From NCBI GenBank assembly GCA_963552605.1, contig CAUVKI010000049.1:1-11274 (forward strand): a DNA stretch of 11,274 nucleotides. The letters run 5' to 3'. The notes beneath the pieces were generated by a model. It was not told where the DNA came from, made no database searches, and saw nothing but the letters and a program-made list of their open reading frames with translations. The DNA is from CAUVKI01 sp963552605. Its GTDB lineage: Bacteria > Bacillota > Clostridia > Tissierellales > Peptoniphilaceae. The translations under genes were made by a program, and so were the position numbers. Below are positions 1 to 6,913 of the stretch, in pieces (the first letter of the stretch is position 1; every line of letters begins with the position of its first letter).

Positions 1-13
1 GATCTTTTTCCAT
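1..13 (-). CDS. Start of an unidentified gene, cut by the window edge
   Basis: Only the first four codons (Met-Glu-Lys-Asp) are visible. The ATG at 13-11 lies 6 nt downstream of a purine-rich Shine-Dalgarno tract (minus-strand AAGGGGGG, about 20-27), and a good promoter lies just upstream. A second in-window ATG, 5 nt further upstream in another frame, sits only 2 nt from the G tract and is a worse fit. The product cannot be named. It is transcribed in the same direction as the cit genes but has its own promoter after their terminator. Confidence 0.5.
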
Positions 14-33
14 TTCATTCCCCCCTTTAGGTT

Positions 34-63
34 ATTATATCATACTTTGATGATAGAGGTCAG
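34..63 (-). promoter_or_regulatory. Extended -10 promoter for the left-edge gene
   Basis: On the minus strand there is a perfect TATAAT (plus 34-39) preceded by TGn (plus 40-42), i.e. an extended -10 element. The best -35 is CTGACC (plus 58-63, four of six matches) at 18 bp spacing. A perfect 6-bp inverted repeat, TATCAT/ATGATA at 38-43 and 50-55 with a 6-bp spacer, overlaps the extended -10 and the promoter spacer, so it could be an operator. A G-rich ribosome binding site and ATG follow. Confidence 0.55.
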
Positions 64-101
64 ATTACTATTTATCCGTCGTGTGTAAAAAAATCTTCAG
101 C

Positions 102-130
102 TTGACATTTTTTTTCGGTAAAGATATATT
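102..130 (+). promoter_or_regulatory. Consensus-like sigma70 promoter with no recognisable gene downstream
   Basis: TTGACA (102-107, six of six) is separated by exactly 17 bp from TATATT (125-130, five of six). Transcription would start near 137 and run rightward through the palindromic element at 155-295 toward the 3' end of citF. No open reading frame with a ribosome binding site follows. It could drive a small RNA or an antisense RNA, or be a relic. Confidence 0.4.
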
Positions 131-154
131 GCAATAAGTAAAAATTAGGTATTG

Positions 155-295
155 TATAGTCGATTAACTTAACGCATACGAGTTCTTGGCAATATATAAT
201 CCAAAGCATCAGAAAAAAAGGAAAATTCAGATAGAATTTCCATCAAAGAACGCTTGTCATAGTTCCTTATGTATACAATAAATTAATCAACTATA
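155..295. repeat. 141-bp imperfect palindromic element (MITE-like or structured RNA)
   Basis: The 17-bp arms at 155-171 and 279-295 pair at 15 of 17 positions. Pairing continues in the same register at 174, 176-180 with 276, 274-270. An inner segment 187-192 can pair with 254-259, and a central hairpin forms from 220-228 and 234-241 with a 5-nt loop. The 3-bp direct repeat TTG flanks both ends (152-154, 296-298), extending to ATTG (151-154, 295-298) if the right end is placed one base in. It may be a small non-autonomous mobile element or a rod-shaped RNA. The flanking repeats are short enough to be chance. Confidence 0.45.
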
Positions 296-320
296 TTGAA
301 AGAACAAAAAATTCAAACGT

Positions 321-353
321 AAAAAAAAGACACCCGATTTATAATCGAATGTC
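321..353 (-). terminator. Intrinsic terminator of the maf-pse-cit operon
   Basis: On the minus strand an 11-bp stem (353-343 with 339-329; loop of 3 nt) contains two G-U wobbles and is followed directly by eight T residues (plus A run 321-328). The stem starts at the base after the citF stop codon. On the plus strand the two wobbles become C-A mismatches and the T run is shorter, so the element is oriented for minus-strand transcription. Confidence 0.85.
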
Positions 354-1853
354 CTATTTTTCCGCCAACTTTATCACATCGAGCAATGTTCCGTCACGAT
401 ACTCGCTCACCGCAACGACTCTGCCTCGATTTTCTCTTCGCTTGGGCACTCCCGTAAGCTCCAAAGCTCGCTCGAAAAGTTCTTCAATCGTAACTATATC
501 AAGCTTGGTTTCTCTTAATTTTTCTATTAACTCCGAATTTTTCGGGTTTACGGCAATTCCTCTGTCCGTCACAATCACATCAACGGTTTCTCCCGGAGTG
601 CTTACGGTTCCAACTTTATCAACCACGGACGAAACTCTCGCATTCACAAGCTTTGAAACAATTATGGAAAGCTTTGCTCCGCAAGCCGTATCTGCGTGTC
701 CTCCGCTTCCTCCGAGAATTACTCCGTCCGATCCTGTAGTGACATTTACATTGTAATCAAGATCAATTTCAGAGCAACCCAATATGACAAAATCCAGCTT
801 CGATGCAATCGCTTCCGGATTATTAGGGTCGGCATAATCATATGAGGTCATCTTTTTATGCTTTGGATTTTTCGTCAAAGATTTTGCTGCCTTAAGGTCA
901 AAACACTGCACATCCCACAACTCATCAAACAACCCCTCATCAAGCATATCCGTAATATATCCGGTAATTCCGCCGGACGCAAACGAACCGTGAACATTAT
1001 CTTTCCTCATAAGCTCTCTTAACTCGGAGGCACAAGCCAAAGAAATTCCTCCCGCTCCGCTCTGAAACGAAAACCCGTCCTTAAGCAAGCCTGAATGTTT
1101 TATAAGTTCCGCGGTGTCTCTCGCAATCTTGAGTCCTACGGGATCTTTAGTAATTTGAGTTGTACCGCTCACAATTCCCTCAGGATCTCCTATCTCCTCC
1201 ACTTCCGCCACATAGTCCACATACTCTCCTGAAATTTCTATATCAATAAGCTTTTCTTTTTTCGTATCCGTTATGACCACCACTTTTTTTGCCATAACGG
1301 AATCGGGATAGGCATATCCCAAAACTCCGCAGGAATTTTTTCCTTCGCTCCCCGTTATGTTTCCCTTAAAATCCACAGCCGGAGCTGCCACGAACGCAAC
1401 ATCTATTTCGATATCTCCTTCGAGTATAGCACGAGGTCGTCCACCATGTGTACCGATAGTTACAACCTCTTTGCAAAGTCCGTCTGAAACCGCTTTTGCT
1501 ACCGCTCCCGAAATATAACCGGTATGAATTTTTGTGACAGTTCCGTCCTTTAACATCTTAACCAACGGTTCGTGGCACGGAAATAACGAGGACGCCGCAA
1601 GAGTTATATTTTTTATTCCCCGATTGTGAAGTTCCTCCATCACCATATTAAGCACAAAATCTCCATTTCTTAGGTGATGGTGAAAACTTATGGTCATTCC
1701 ATCATGAAGTTCCAATGAATCAAGAACTTCCTCCAAACTCTTAAAAACCGTCTTTTTCTTAGGATTAGAAGGTATAAATTTTCTTAAGTCGCAATGCTCT
1801 CTCGCACCCTCAAAAGGACGATAAGGCACATCTCTTCCCAACACATTTTTCAT
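354..1853 (-). CDS. citF: Citrate lyase alpha subunit (citrate:acetyl-ACP transferase)
   Basis: CitF exchanges the acetyl group on the acyl carrier subunit CitD for citrate, giving citryl-ACP and acetate; CitE then cleaves it. Cytoplasmic, part of the CitDEF complex. The 499 residues are close to the usual CitF length of just over 500. Family motifs visible: SFHHHLRNGD (56-65), the FQSGAGGIS stretch near 263-271, a conserved block around MTSYDYADP (335-343), and SDGVILGGSGGHADT (375-389). The N-terminus is somewhat short but keeps GRDVPYRPFEGA. The ATG is 4 nt after the citE stop and has only a weak ribosome binding site, so translation is probably coupled to citE. The TAG stop abuts the terminator stem. 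Identity is secure. Confidence 0.96.
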   Translation of the reverse strand: MKNVLGRDVPYRPFEGAREHCDLRKFIPSNPKKKTVFKSLEEVLDSLELHDGMTISFHHHLRNGDFVLNMVMEELHNRGIKNITLAASSLFPCHEPLVKMLKDGTVTKIHTGYISGAVAKAVSDGLCKEVVTIGTHGGRPRAILEGDIEIDVAFVAAPAVDFKGNITGSEGKNSCGVLGYAYPDSVMAKKVVVITDTKKEKLIDIEISGEYVDYVAEVEEIGDPEGIVSGTTQITKDPVGLKIARDTAELIKHSGLLKDGFSFQSGAGGISLACASELRELMRKDNVHGSFASGGITGYITDMLDEGLFDELWDVQCFDLKAAKSLTKNPKHKKMTSYDYADPNNPEAIASKLDFVILGCSEIDLDYNVNVTTGSDGVILGGSGGHADTACGAKLSIIVSKLVNARVSSVVDKVGTVSTPGETVDVIVTDRGIAVNPKNSELIEKLRETKLDIVTIEELFERALELTGVPKRRENRGRVVAVSEYRDGTLLDVIKLAEK

Positions 1854-1857
1854 AAGC

Positions 1858-2688
1858 CTAAATCAGCCCCCATATCTCTGCATTTTTGACCGTATCGGAA
1901 GCCCTCTTTAGAACCGGTAAATCGACCATCTTACCGTGATGGGAAAATGCCCCTCTGCCCTCTTTCTTTGCAAGCTCCCCCTCTTCCAAAATTTCCTTGG
2001 CTTCCTCGATTTCTTTTTCGGTCGGAGAAAAAATCTCATGCACATATCTCACATGACGAGGACCTATCAAGAGTCGTCCGCTCATTCCTATGGACTTTGC
2101 AAACTCAGTGTCTTTTTTTAACCCCTCGATATTCTCCACATCGGTATAAGGAGTATCAATCGCATCTAATCCGAAAGCTTTGGCAAAGGTGGCAAGAGTA
2201 AATCTCGCAAACTCCAACTCCTTATATGAAGCACTTCTTTTAATTCCCATTGACTGAGAATAATCTTCCCCGCCAAGTATAAGCCCTATCGCATTCTTTG
2301 ATGAAGTTATCACTTCCTTGATATTCACAAGACTCCTTGCCGATTCAATCAACAAAAATGTGGGAATGTTTCCAAGCCTTGACTCAATCATAGGTACGGA
2401 ATTCCAATCCGACTTTGGGATAACTATTGCGTCGGGTTCACACGGCACTATCTCCTCCAAATCTTCCTCCCAATAGGGGGAATCCGTAGGATTAACTCTC
2501 ACTCCTACTTTCGTTCTTCTAAACTTCAAAGTCCTAAGAGCATTTCTCACCAAAATGCGTGCCGAATCCTTTTCACTAAGAGCTACCGCATCTTCCAAAT
2601 CAAAAACGACCATATCCGCCCCCAACACATCTGCGGAAACAAGCATACCCGGATTATTCCCCGGCATAAATAAAAGACTTCTATACAT
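1858..2688 (-). CDS. citE: Citrate lyase beta subunit (citryl-ACP lyase)
   Basis: CitE cleaves citryl-ACP into oxaloacetate and acetyl-ACP, the second half of the citrate lyase reaction. It is a TIM-barrel protein of the HpcH/HpaI-CitE type. Visible motifs: the N-terminal RSLLFMPG, FDLEDAV (29-35), Arg64 in GVRVNP, the acidic residues expected to hold Mg2+ (Glu115 in LLIESARS and Asp142 in GGEDYS), the MSGRLLIGPRHV segment (202-213), where many homologues have GK..INPRQ, and GKMVD (252-256). At 276 residues it is slightly shorter than the common 290-300. The ATG overlaps the end of citD by 8 nt, and a GAGGG site lies just upstream within citD. Confidence 0.96.
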   Translation of the reverse strand: MYRSLLFMPGNNPGMLVSADVLGADMVVFDLEDAVALSEKDSARILVRNALRTLKFRRTKVGVRVNPTDSPYWEEDLEEIVPCEPDAIVIPKSDWNSVPMIESRLGNIPTFLLIESARSLVNIKEVITSSKNAIGLILGGEDYSQSMGIKRSASYKELEFARFTLATFAKAFGLDAIDTPYTDVENIEGLKKDTEFAKSIGMSGRLLIGPRHVRYVHEIFSPTEKEIEEAKEILEEGELAKKEGRGAFSHHGKMVDLPVLKRASDTVKNAEIWGLI

Positions 2689-2941
2689 ATGCCCTCTTCA
2701 CCGCCGTTTCGACTCTTGAGCGAATGGTAAAATCCAACGCTCCCTTATCCTCTACCGTAATATCGCAACCCTCAACCCCGAGATGAGAAAGGGTTTCATA
2801 AATCACCTTTCTTATCCGCTCTCCGAATTGATTTTCCACCGGAGAAGTGAGAGTGAGTTTAATCTCGTCGGAGGGAAAAATACTCACCAGACAATCGTTG
2901 GACTGCAAACTTCCCGCAATGCTCTTTCTATTAAGCTTCAT
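2681..2941 (-). CDS. citD: Citrate lyase gamma subunit (acyl carrier protein)
   Basis: CitD is the carrier subunit that holds the 2'-(5''-triphosphoribosyl)-3'-dephospho-CoA group and shuttles acetyl and citryl thioesters between CitF and CitE. The 86 residues (usual length 90-98) show the attachment region AGSLQSND with Ser14 at the position of the modified serine of Klebsiella CitD, then a conserved VENQFG motif and DDKGALD-like EDKGALDF near the C-terminus. I chose the ATG at 2941: it overlaps the citXG stop as ATGA, fits an AAAGGG site 8 nt upstream and gives the standard CitD N-terminus. An in-frame ATG at 2977 would add 12 unrelated residues lying inside citXG. Confidence 0.93.
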   Translation of the reverse strand: MKLNRKSIAGSLQSNDCLVSIFPSDEIKLTLTSPVENQFGERIRKVIYETLSHLGVEGCDITVEDKGALDFTIRSRVETAVKRAYV

Positions 2942-4125
2942 ACCTCCCACCCTTTCATTTTGTAAATCAAAAAACAAGCCGTCGTCACTGCAAGCAAATC
3001 TGCCGACCCTCCTGCGGAAATATTTTTTTCAACCGAAAAAGCCTCAACCCCTTCCAAATCTCCTTCGTCCCTTATTTCCGAAACCAAGGTGCGAAACCTT
3101 TCCAAAACCTCAATCCCACCTCGCCTGAAAATATTTGTATCCTCTGTTTCACGAGCCAAGGCGATGAATATTTTATCCACGCTTAAATCATCAAAAAACA
3201 TCGGAAGTGTCTTTTCAAACACAATCGCATATCCCGATTTTGCGGATTTTCTCGCTCCAAAAATTTTATTCTCGCAATAACCGGCGTTTTCTTCCTTAAA
3301 GTCCTCCACGGCTCTTTCTCCGAGCAAAATAATATTTTTTCTAAACTGCTCTTTTGACTTCGCCCGAAAAAGAGCAAAAAAAATCAGAAGCAAATGAAAA
3401 ATCAGACCTTGATGTGTATTCACACCTATCTCTTTTTTCATAACTGCTTCCATTTTTAATCCCAAGCGTTTTACTTCATCATAGCTTAAGCTCTCGGATA
3501 GTTCATCAAACATCGGCGAGAGCAAAGAAACGGAATTACAAAAGCTCTCACAAGACATATCTCTATGACACCCGTCAGTTCTGAAATTGACCGTTCCGAA
3601 AGATATTGAGCGTGTAAGCTCCGATATCATCGAAAACTCTGCAATCCTTTCATAAGGCTTTGAAAAAATATATCGCTCTACCGTCTTTTTAAAAAATCCC
3701 GCAACCTCTTTTGGAGAATGAGCCTCGCTCCTAACACAGAACACTGCATTTTTTTCGCACAAAAAACACTTTCTTGCATCCTTTCTATGCTCCTGTCCGT
3801 CTATACCGCAGACATCAATATCCGAAAGTCGCCCCAAATGGTGTCCGTCCTCAAGCTCCAAGGCTCTTTTCTTCGCTTCGGAGGAAATTTGATTTTTATA
3901 AAGCATAAAGATCAAACCCTCCGCCTCAAACTCTTTGGATATTTCAATCCAACCCTCTGATTTCAAAAGCTTCAAAAAAACAAAAGATACATAGCTCGTG
4001 TAAGGATTTATTTTATCGCTACCGGGATAATTTGCCCTGATTGAGATAAGCGAGCCCTTATTTTTTTTGAAAAAATCCTTTATAAAAAGCTCCCGTTTTT
4101 CTCTCGAATCCAAGACTCCGAGCAT
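2938..4125 (-). CDS. citXG: CitX-CitG fusion: enzymes making and attaching the citrate lyase prosthetic group
   Basis: The CitG domain makes triphosphoribosyl-dephospho-CoA from ATP and dephospho-CoA; the CitX domain transfers it to CitD. CitX spans about residues 1-145, with GRLSDIDVCG (98-107; homologues usually have W or F where Ser is here) and RKCFLCE (118-124) followed by CVRSEAHS. CitG spans about 150-395, with GVNTHQGLIF (234-243), DTNIFRRGG (329-337) and GGSADLLA (372-379). The usual CitG signature PKPGLVDR...GAHRDM reads FGTVNFRTDGCHRDM here (176-190), so activity of this domain is uncertain. I chose the ATG at 4125 because GAGAGG (4133-4138) lies 7 nt upstream; an in-frame TTG at 4140 and an ATG at 4131 have no suitable site. 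The fusion arrangement is known from other bacteria. Confidence 0.9.
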   Translation of the reverse strand: MLGVLDSREKRELFIKDFFKKNKGSLISIRANYPGSDKINPYTSYVSFVFLKLLKSEGWIEISKEFEAEGLIFMLYKNQISSEAKKRALELEDGHHLGRLSDIDVCGIDGQEHRKDARKCFLCEKNAVFCVRSEAHSPKEVAGFFKKTVERYIFSKPYERIAEFSMISELTRSISFGTVNFRTDGCHRDMSCESFCNSVSLLSPMFDELSESLSYDEVKRLGLKMEAVMKKEIGVNTHQGLIFHLLLIFFALFRAKSKEQFRKNIILLGERAVEDFKEENAGYCENKIFGARKSAKSGYAIVFEKTLPMFFDDLSVDKIFIALARETEDTNIFRRGGIEVLERFRTLVSEIRDEGDLEGVEAFSVEKNISAGGSADLLAVTTACFLIYKMKGWEV

Positions 4126-4132
4126 ATTCATA

Positions 4133-4138
4133 CCTCTC
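4133..4138 (-). promoter_or_regulatory. Ribosome binding site deciding the citXG start
   Basis: GAGAGG on the minus strand lies 7 nt before the ATG at 4125 and within 5 nt of the upstream alternatives (it overlaps or abuts them), which favours the 4125 start. Confidence 0.6.
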
Positions 4139-4143
4139 AAACT

Positions 4144-4740
4144 TTAACTCAACAAATTCTCAAGCTCTAAAAGCGACTTGCCAAGAACGGGTTCCGCTTC
4201 ATACCTCAAATAATCCGCAATCAACACAGTATCTCTAATCTCCGCGGCGGAAATTATATTTCCCAAAAGCTCTCCAAGTTCAAGAATATTCACATAATAT
4301 CTATTCCAGACTTCTCTGTCTACAAGGGATAATAAAAACTCACTATGATCAACCATACCTGCCGTTTGCATAAGCCACCCTATCCCGTCCATAAGGTTTG
4401 AAAGCATACTCCAAGACTCGTCTCTTCCACCCAGATAAAATTTTTTGGATAAGGTCATAACCGTTCTCTTTGCATTCTCTATATAGTCATATGAAGAAAG
4501 AAGCATACCCTTAAGATGATCTTCGGGAGTTTCCGTCAAAACCTCCACCTCTTCCACTTCGGAAAGCCTCATCTCCAAAACCGTTTTAAGATCATCATAA
4601 ACTTCCTCTCCATTCACCTTAAAACCCACCAAAATATTTTTGGAGTTATCCTCATAATCCTCTAAAAATGAAAGCAGCTCCGAAAGTCCGTTCCTATCGG
4701 CAGCATATTCCCTTTCGCTTTGTTCTATTCTTAAAAGCAT
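4144..4740 (-). CDS. Unrecognised acidic 198-residue protein between the pse and cit genes
   Basis: I do not recognise this gene with confidence. The protein is strongly acidic, has no signal peptide or membrane segment, and is probably cytoplasmic. Residues about 35-68 alternate hydrophobic and charged positions (ILVGFKVNGEEV, then EVEEVEVLTET), suggesting a small beta-rich fold. From about residue 70 onward it looks helical, with SSYDYIENAKRTVMTLSKKF and SMLSNLMDGIGWLMQ as amphipathic stretches. The AAAGGA site covering the end of pseC is 7 nt before the ATG, and the gene starts 4 nt after the pseC stop. Small helical proteins of unknown role do occur in flagellar and glycosylation gene clusters; a chaperone-like or scaffold role is only a guess. 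It has no GNAT motif (so not PseH) and no nucleotidyltransferase motif (so not PseF). Confidence 0.8.
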   Translation of the reverse strand: MLLRIEQSEREYAADRNGLSELLSFLEDYEDNSKNILVGFKVNGEEVYDDLKTVLEMRLSEVEEVEVLTETPEDHLKGMLLSSYDYIENAKRTVMTLSKKFYLGGRDESWSMLSNLMDGIGWLMQTAGMVDHSEFLLSLVDREVWNRYYVNILELGELLGNIISAAEIRDTVLIADYLRYEAEPVLGKSLLELENLLS

Positions 4741-4744
4741 AGCA

Positions 4745-5863
4745 TTATCCTTTCATCACTTTCTTTACTACTCTTACAACTTCTTCCACCTCGTCGTCCG
4801 TAAGCTTCGGATAGAGAGGTAGAGTTATAAGCTCATCTGAAACCCTTTCAGCCACAGGACACAATCCTTTTTCATAGCCGAGACTCTTATAATAGGGAAA
4901 TAAATAAACCGGCAGATAATGTAAATTCACTCCTATTCCGCCATCTCTAAGCTCGGAAAAAATTCTGTCTCTATCTTTTTTCTTATGCGACACCCTTATG
5001 CAATAAAGATGTCTTGAGGATACCGCCCCGTGATAAAATCTCTGCGTGGTTATCTCCGGAATATCCGAAAAAATTTCATCGTAATAATCCCCAATCTTTC
5101 TGCGGCGAGCCACAAACTCATCAAGTCTTCTTAACTGTGAAATTCCGAGTGCCGCCTGAATATCCGTCAGACGGTAATTATATCCCAAAAACTTCATCTC
5201 GTAATAGTATTGAGGACGAATTTCCGAAAGTTCCTCTTTATCTCTTGTAATTCCATGGCTTCTGAACATTCTCATCTTCTTTGCAAGCTCGGGGGAATTT
5301 GTAGTAATCATTCCGCCCTCTCCCGTGGTTATATGCTTTACGGGGTGAAAACTGAAAGTCGTGAGATCTGAAATGCTTCCGACTTTCTCTCCCTTATATG
5401 ACGCTCCCAAGGAATGTGCCGCATCTTCAATTATGGGAAGCCCGAATTTCTTAAGCTCTGTGAAATCACAGGGAGCTCCGGTAAAATCCACTGCTACTAT
5501 TGCCTTTGTCTTGGGAGTTATTTTTTCCTCCACACTCCTTGGAGAAAGTTCCCAAGTTGCTTCGTCTATATCCGCAAAAATCGGTCTTGCCCCTTGGTAT
5601 AAGATGCAATTTGCCGATGCCGCAAAGGTGAGAGGAGTGGTGATGACCTCATCTCCCTCTTTAATTCCGAGTATTGCCGCCGCAGTATGAAGTGCGGCAG
5701 TTCCGTTTGATACGGCACAAGCCTCTCTTGCACCGGTCTTTTCGCAAAAGTTTTTTTCAAACTCCGGCACTTTTTCTCCCGTAGTAAGAAGATCCGAGCG
5801 TAAAACCTCCTCCACGGCTTTTATATCTTCTTCATCAATCCACTGCCTGCCATATGGTATCAT
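4745..5863 (-). CDS. pseC: UDP-4-amino-4,6-dideoxy-N-acetyl-beta-L-altrosamine transaminase
   Basis: PseC is the PLP-dependent aminotransferase that converts the 4-keto sugar made by PseB into the 4-amino sugar, using glutamate; second step of pseudaminic acid synthesis. It belongs to the DegT/DnrJ/EryC1 family. With the ATG at 5863 the protein has 372 residues and starts MIPYGRQWID, typical of PseC. SNGTAALH (52-59) lies in the PLP phosphate region, Asp147 in EDAAHS contacts the pyridine nitrogen, and Lys176 in SFHPVKHI is the Schiff-base lysine. A GGAG site 6 nt upstream supports this ATG; an in-frame TTG at 5875 would lie within the pseI end and lacks support. One base separates the pseI stop from this start. 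Confidence 0.94.
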   Translation of the reverse strand: MIPYGRQWIDEEDIKAVEEVLRSDLLTTGEKVPEFEKNFCEKTGAREACAVSNGTAALHTAAAILGIKEGDEVITTPLTFAASANCILYQGARPIFADIDEATWELSPRSVEEKITPKTKAIVAVDFTGAPCDFTELKKFGLPIIEDAAHSLGASYKGEKVGSISDLTTFSFHPVKHITTGEGGMITTNSPELAKKMRMFRSHGITRDKEELSEIRPQYYYEMKFLGYNYRLTDIQAALGISQLRRLDEFVARRRKIGDYYDEIFSDIPEITTQRFYHGAVSSRHLYCIRVSHKKKDRDRIFSELRDGGIGVNLHYLPVYLFPYYKSLGYEKGLCPVAERVSDELITLPLYPKLTDDEVEEVVRVVKKVMKG

Positions 5864-5864
5864 C

Positions 5865-6911
5865 TCATTCTCCAATCATATCAAAAGAAAGGGGAGTACC
5901 CTCCTCAATATCTCTTGTGAAAGTCTTTCCCAAAACCTCGTCATAATATTTGGGAGGCAATCCGTCCGCCGGTCTTACGCTCCTAATATTTTGAGGAGAC
6001 AATCGCTCCCCCTTCTTCACACTTTTGTAGACAAACAGCGAGCGAGAACCCTTTCTCTCCTCCATTTGTTTTTCGGATAAACGATAATCCACAGTCCCCA
6101 AAGCTTTTTCCAAATTTCTGACTTGAAGCACCATATCTTTAAATTCTTCTTCTTCCATTGAAAAACCGCTGTCCGCTCCTCCGTCGGAGCGTTTGAAAGT
6201 AAAATGTTTTTCTATTGCACAAGCCCCGAGAGCCACAGCTCCGAGAGGCACAGTCGCCCCGAAGGTGTGATCTGAAAGTCCTACCGCCGTTTGAAAAGTT
6301 TCCTTCATATTGGGAATTATTCTAAGATTCGTTCCCTCCATAGGAGCGGGATAACTTGAAACGCATTTCAATAATAAAATCTGTTCGTTTCCGACTTCTC
6401 TGCAAGCTTCAACTGCCAATTCTATATCCCTGAGCCTTGCAATTCCCGTTGAAATAATCATAGGCTTTTGTTTTTTTGCCGCCGACTTTATCAGGGGAAT
6501 GTCATTTATTTCATAGGAAGCTATCTTGTAGGCGGGAACGTTAAGTTCTTCCAAAAAGTCCACTGCCGTCAAATCGAAGGGAGAAGAAAACGCAATCAGC
6601 CCTGCTTTTTTTGCTTCATCAAACATTTCTTTATGCCATTCCCAAGGGGTATAAGCCTCACTGTATAAATCATAAAGCGTCCTTCCGCTCCAAAGTCCCC
6701 GTGCTATAAAGGACGGCTTATTGCTCTTCAGAGTTATGGTATCCGCAGTGTAGGTTTGAAATTTCACGGCATCGGCTCCAACCTTTTTGGCAGCTCTTAT
6801 AAGTTCCAAAGCTCTTTCTTTTGAGCCGTTATGGTTTGCGCTGATTTCCGCTATTATGAAGACGGGATATTCTTCCCCTATCTTTCGTCCGTCTATGGTG
6901 ATATATTTCAA
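5865..6911 (-). CDS. pseI: Pseudaminic acid synthase
   Basis: PseI condenses 2,4-diacetamido-2,4,6-trideoxy-L-altrose with phosphoenolpyruvate to give pseudaminic acid. It is a NeuB-type TIM barrel with a C-terminal SAF (antifreeze-like) domain. Numbered from the TTG at 6911 (348 residues): FIIAEISANHNG (18-29), the PseI-typical EAYTPWEWHKEMFD block (about 85-98), GLSDHT (211-216) and EKHFT (234-238) with the likely metal ligands His215 and His236, and a SAF domain from about residue 288. I prefer TTG because a strong GGAGGAG site lies exactly 6 nt upstream and the resulting N-terminus fits the family. An ATG at 6926 would add five residues but overlaps that site and has none of its own. Confidence 0.93.
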   Translation of the reverse strand: MKYITIDGRKIGEEYPVFIIAEISANHNGSKERALELIRAAKKVGADAVKFQTYTADTITLKSNKPSFIARGLWSGRTLYDLYSEAYTPWEWHKEMFDEAKKAGLIAFSSPFDLTAVDFLEELNVPAYKIASYEINDIPLIKSAAKKQKPMIISTGIARLRDIELAVEACREVGNEQILLLKCVSSYPAPMEGTNLRIIPNMKETFQTAVGLSDHTFGATVPLGAVALGACAIEKHFTFKRSDGGADSGFSMEEEEFKDMVLQVRNLEKALGTVDYRLSEKQMEERKGSRSLFVYKSVKKGERLSPQNIRSVRPADGLPPKYYDEVLGKTFTRDIEEGTPLSFDMIGE

Positions 6912-6913
6912 GT

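Larger units (their letters stand above)
64..320. other. Intergenic spacer downstream of the cit genes
   Basis: This AT-rich spacer lies between the citF terminator and the promoter of the left-edge gene. It contains the orphan plus-strand promoter and the palindromic element. I find no credible protein-coding frame with a ribosome binding site, and no tRNA in it. Confidence 0.5.

Noticed and set aside
155..295. CRISPR array or 6S RNA in the left spacer
   Set aside because: There is no series of direct repeats for a CRISPR, and I cannot see a convincing 6S RNA central bubble; only a general rod-like pairing is supported.
349..756. Plus-strand open frame of 135 codons opposite citF
   Set aside because: It is a shadow of the conserved citF frame, has no ribosome binding site, and its serine-rich composition is what antisense reading of this gene gives.
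2942..2977. Longer CitD starting at 2977
   Set aside because: The added residues are citXG sequence in another frame; the ATGA junction at 2941 gives the family N-terminus.
3483..3600. Frameshift or pseudogene in the CitG domain
   Set aside because: The frame stays open and later motifs are intact in the same frame, so the altered signature is substitution, not a broken gene.
4144..4740. Unrecognised protein as the missing PseH or PseF
   Set aside because: It shows no acetyl-CoA binding (GNAT) motif and no nucleotidyltransferase motif.
5361..5690. Plus-strand open frame of 109 codons opposite pseC
   Set aside because: It lies wholly antisense to conserved PseC motifs, including SNGTAALH-proximal sequence, and has no promoter or ribosome binding site.
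5864..5875. TTG start for PseC at 5875
   Set aside because: The ATG at 5863 has a GGAG site 6 nt upstream and begins MIPYGRQ, as in other PseC proteins.
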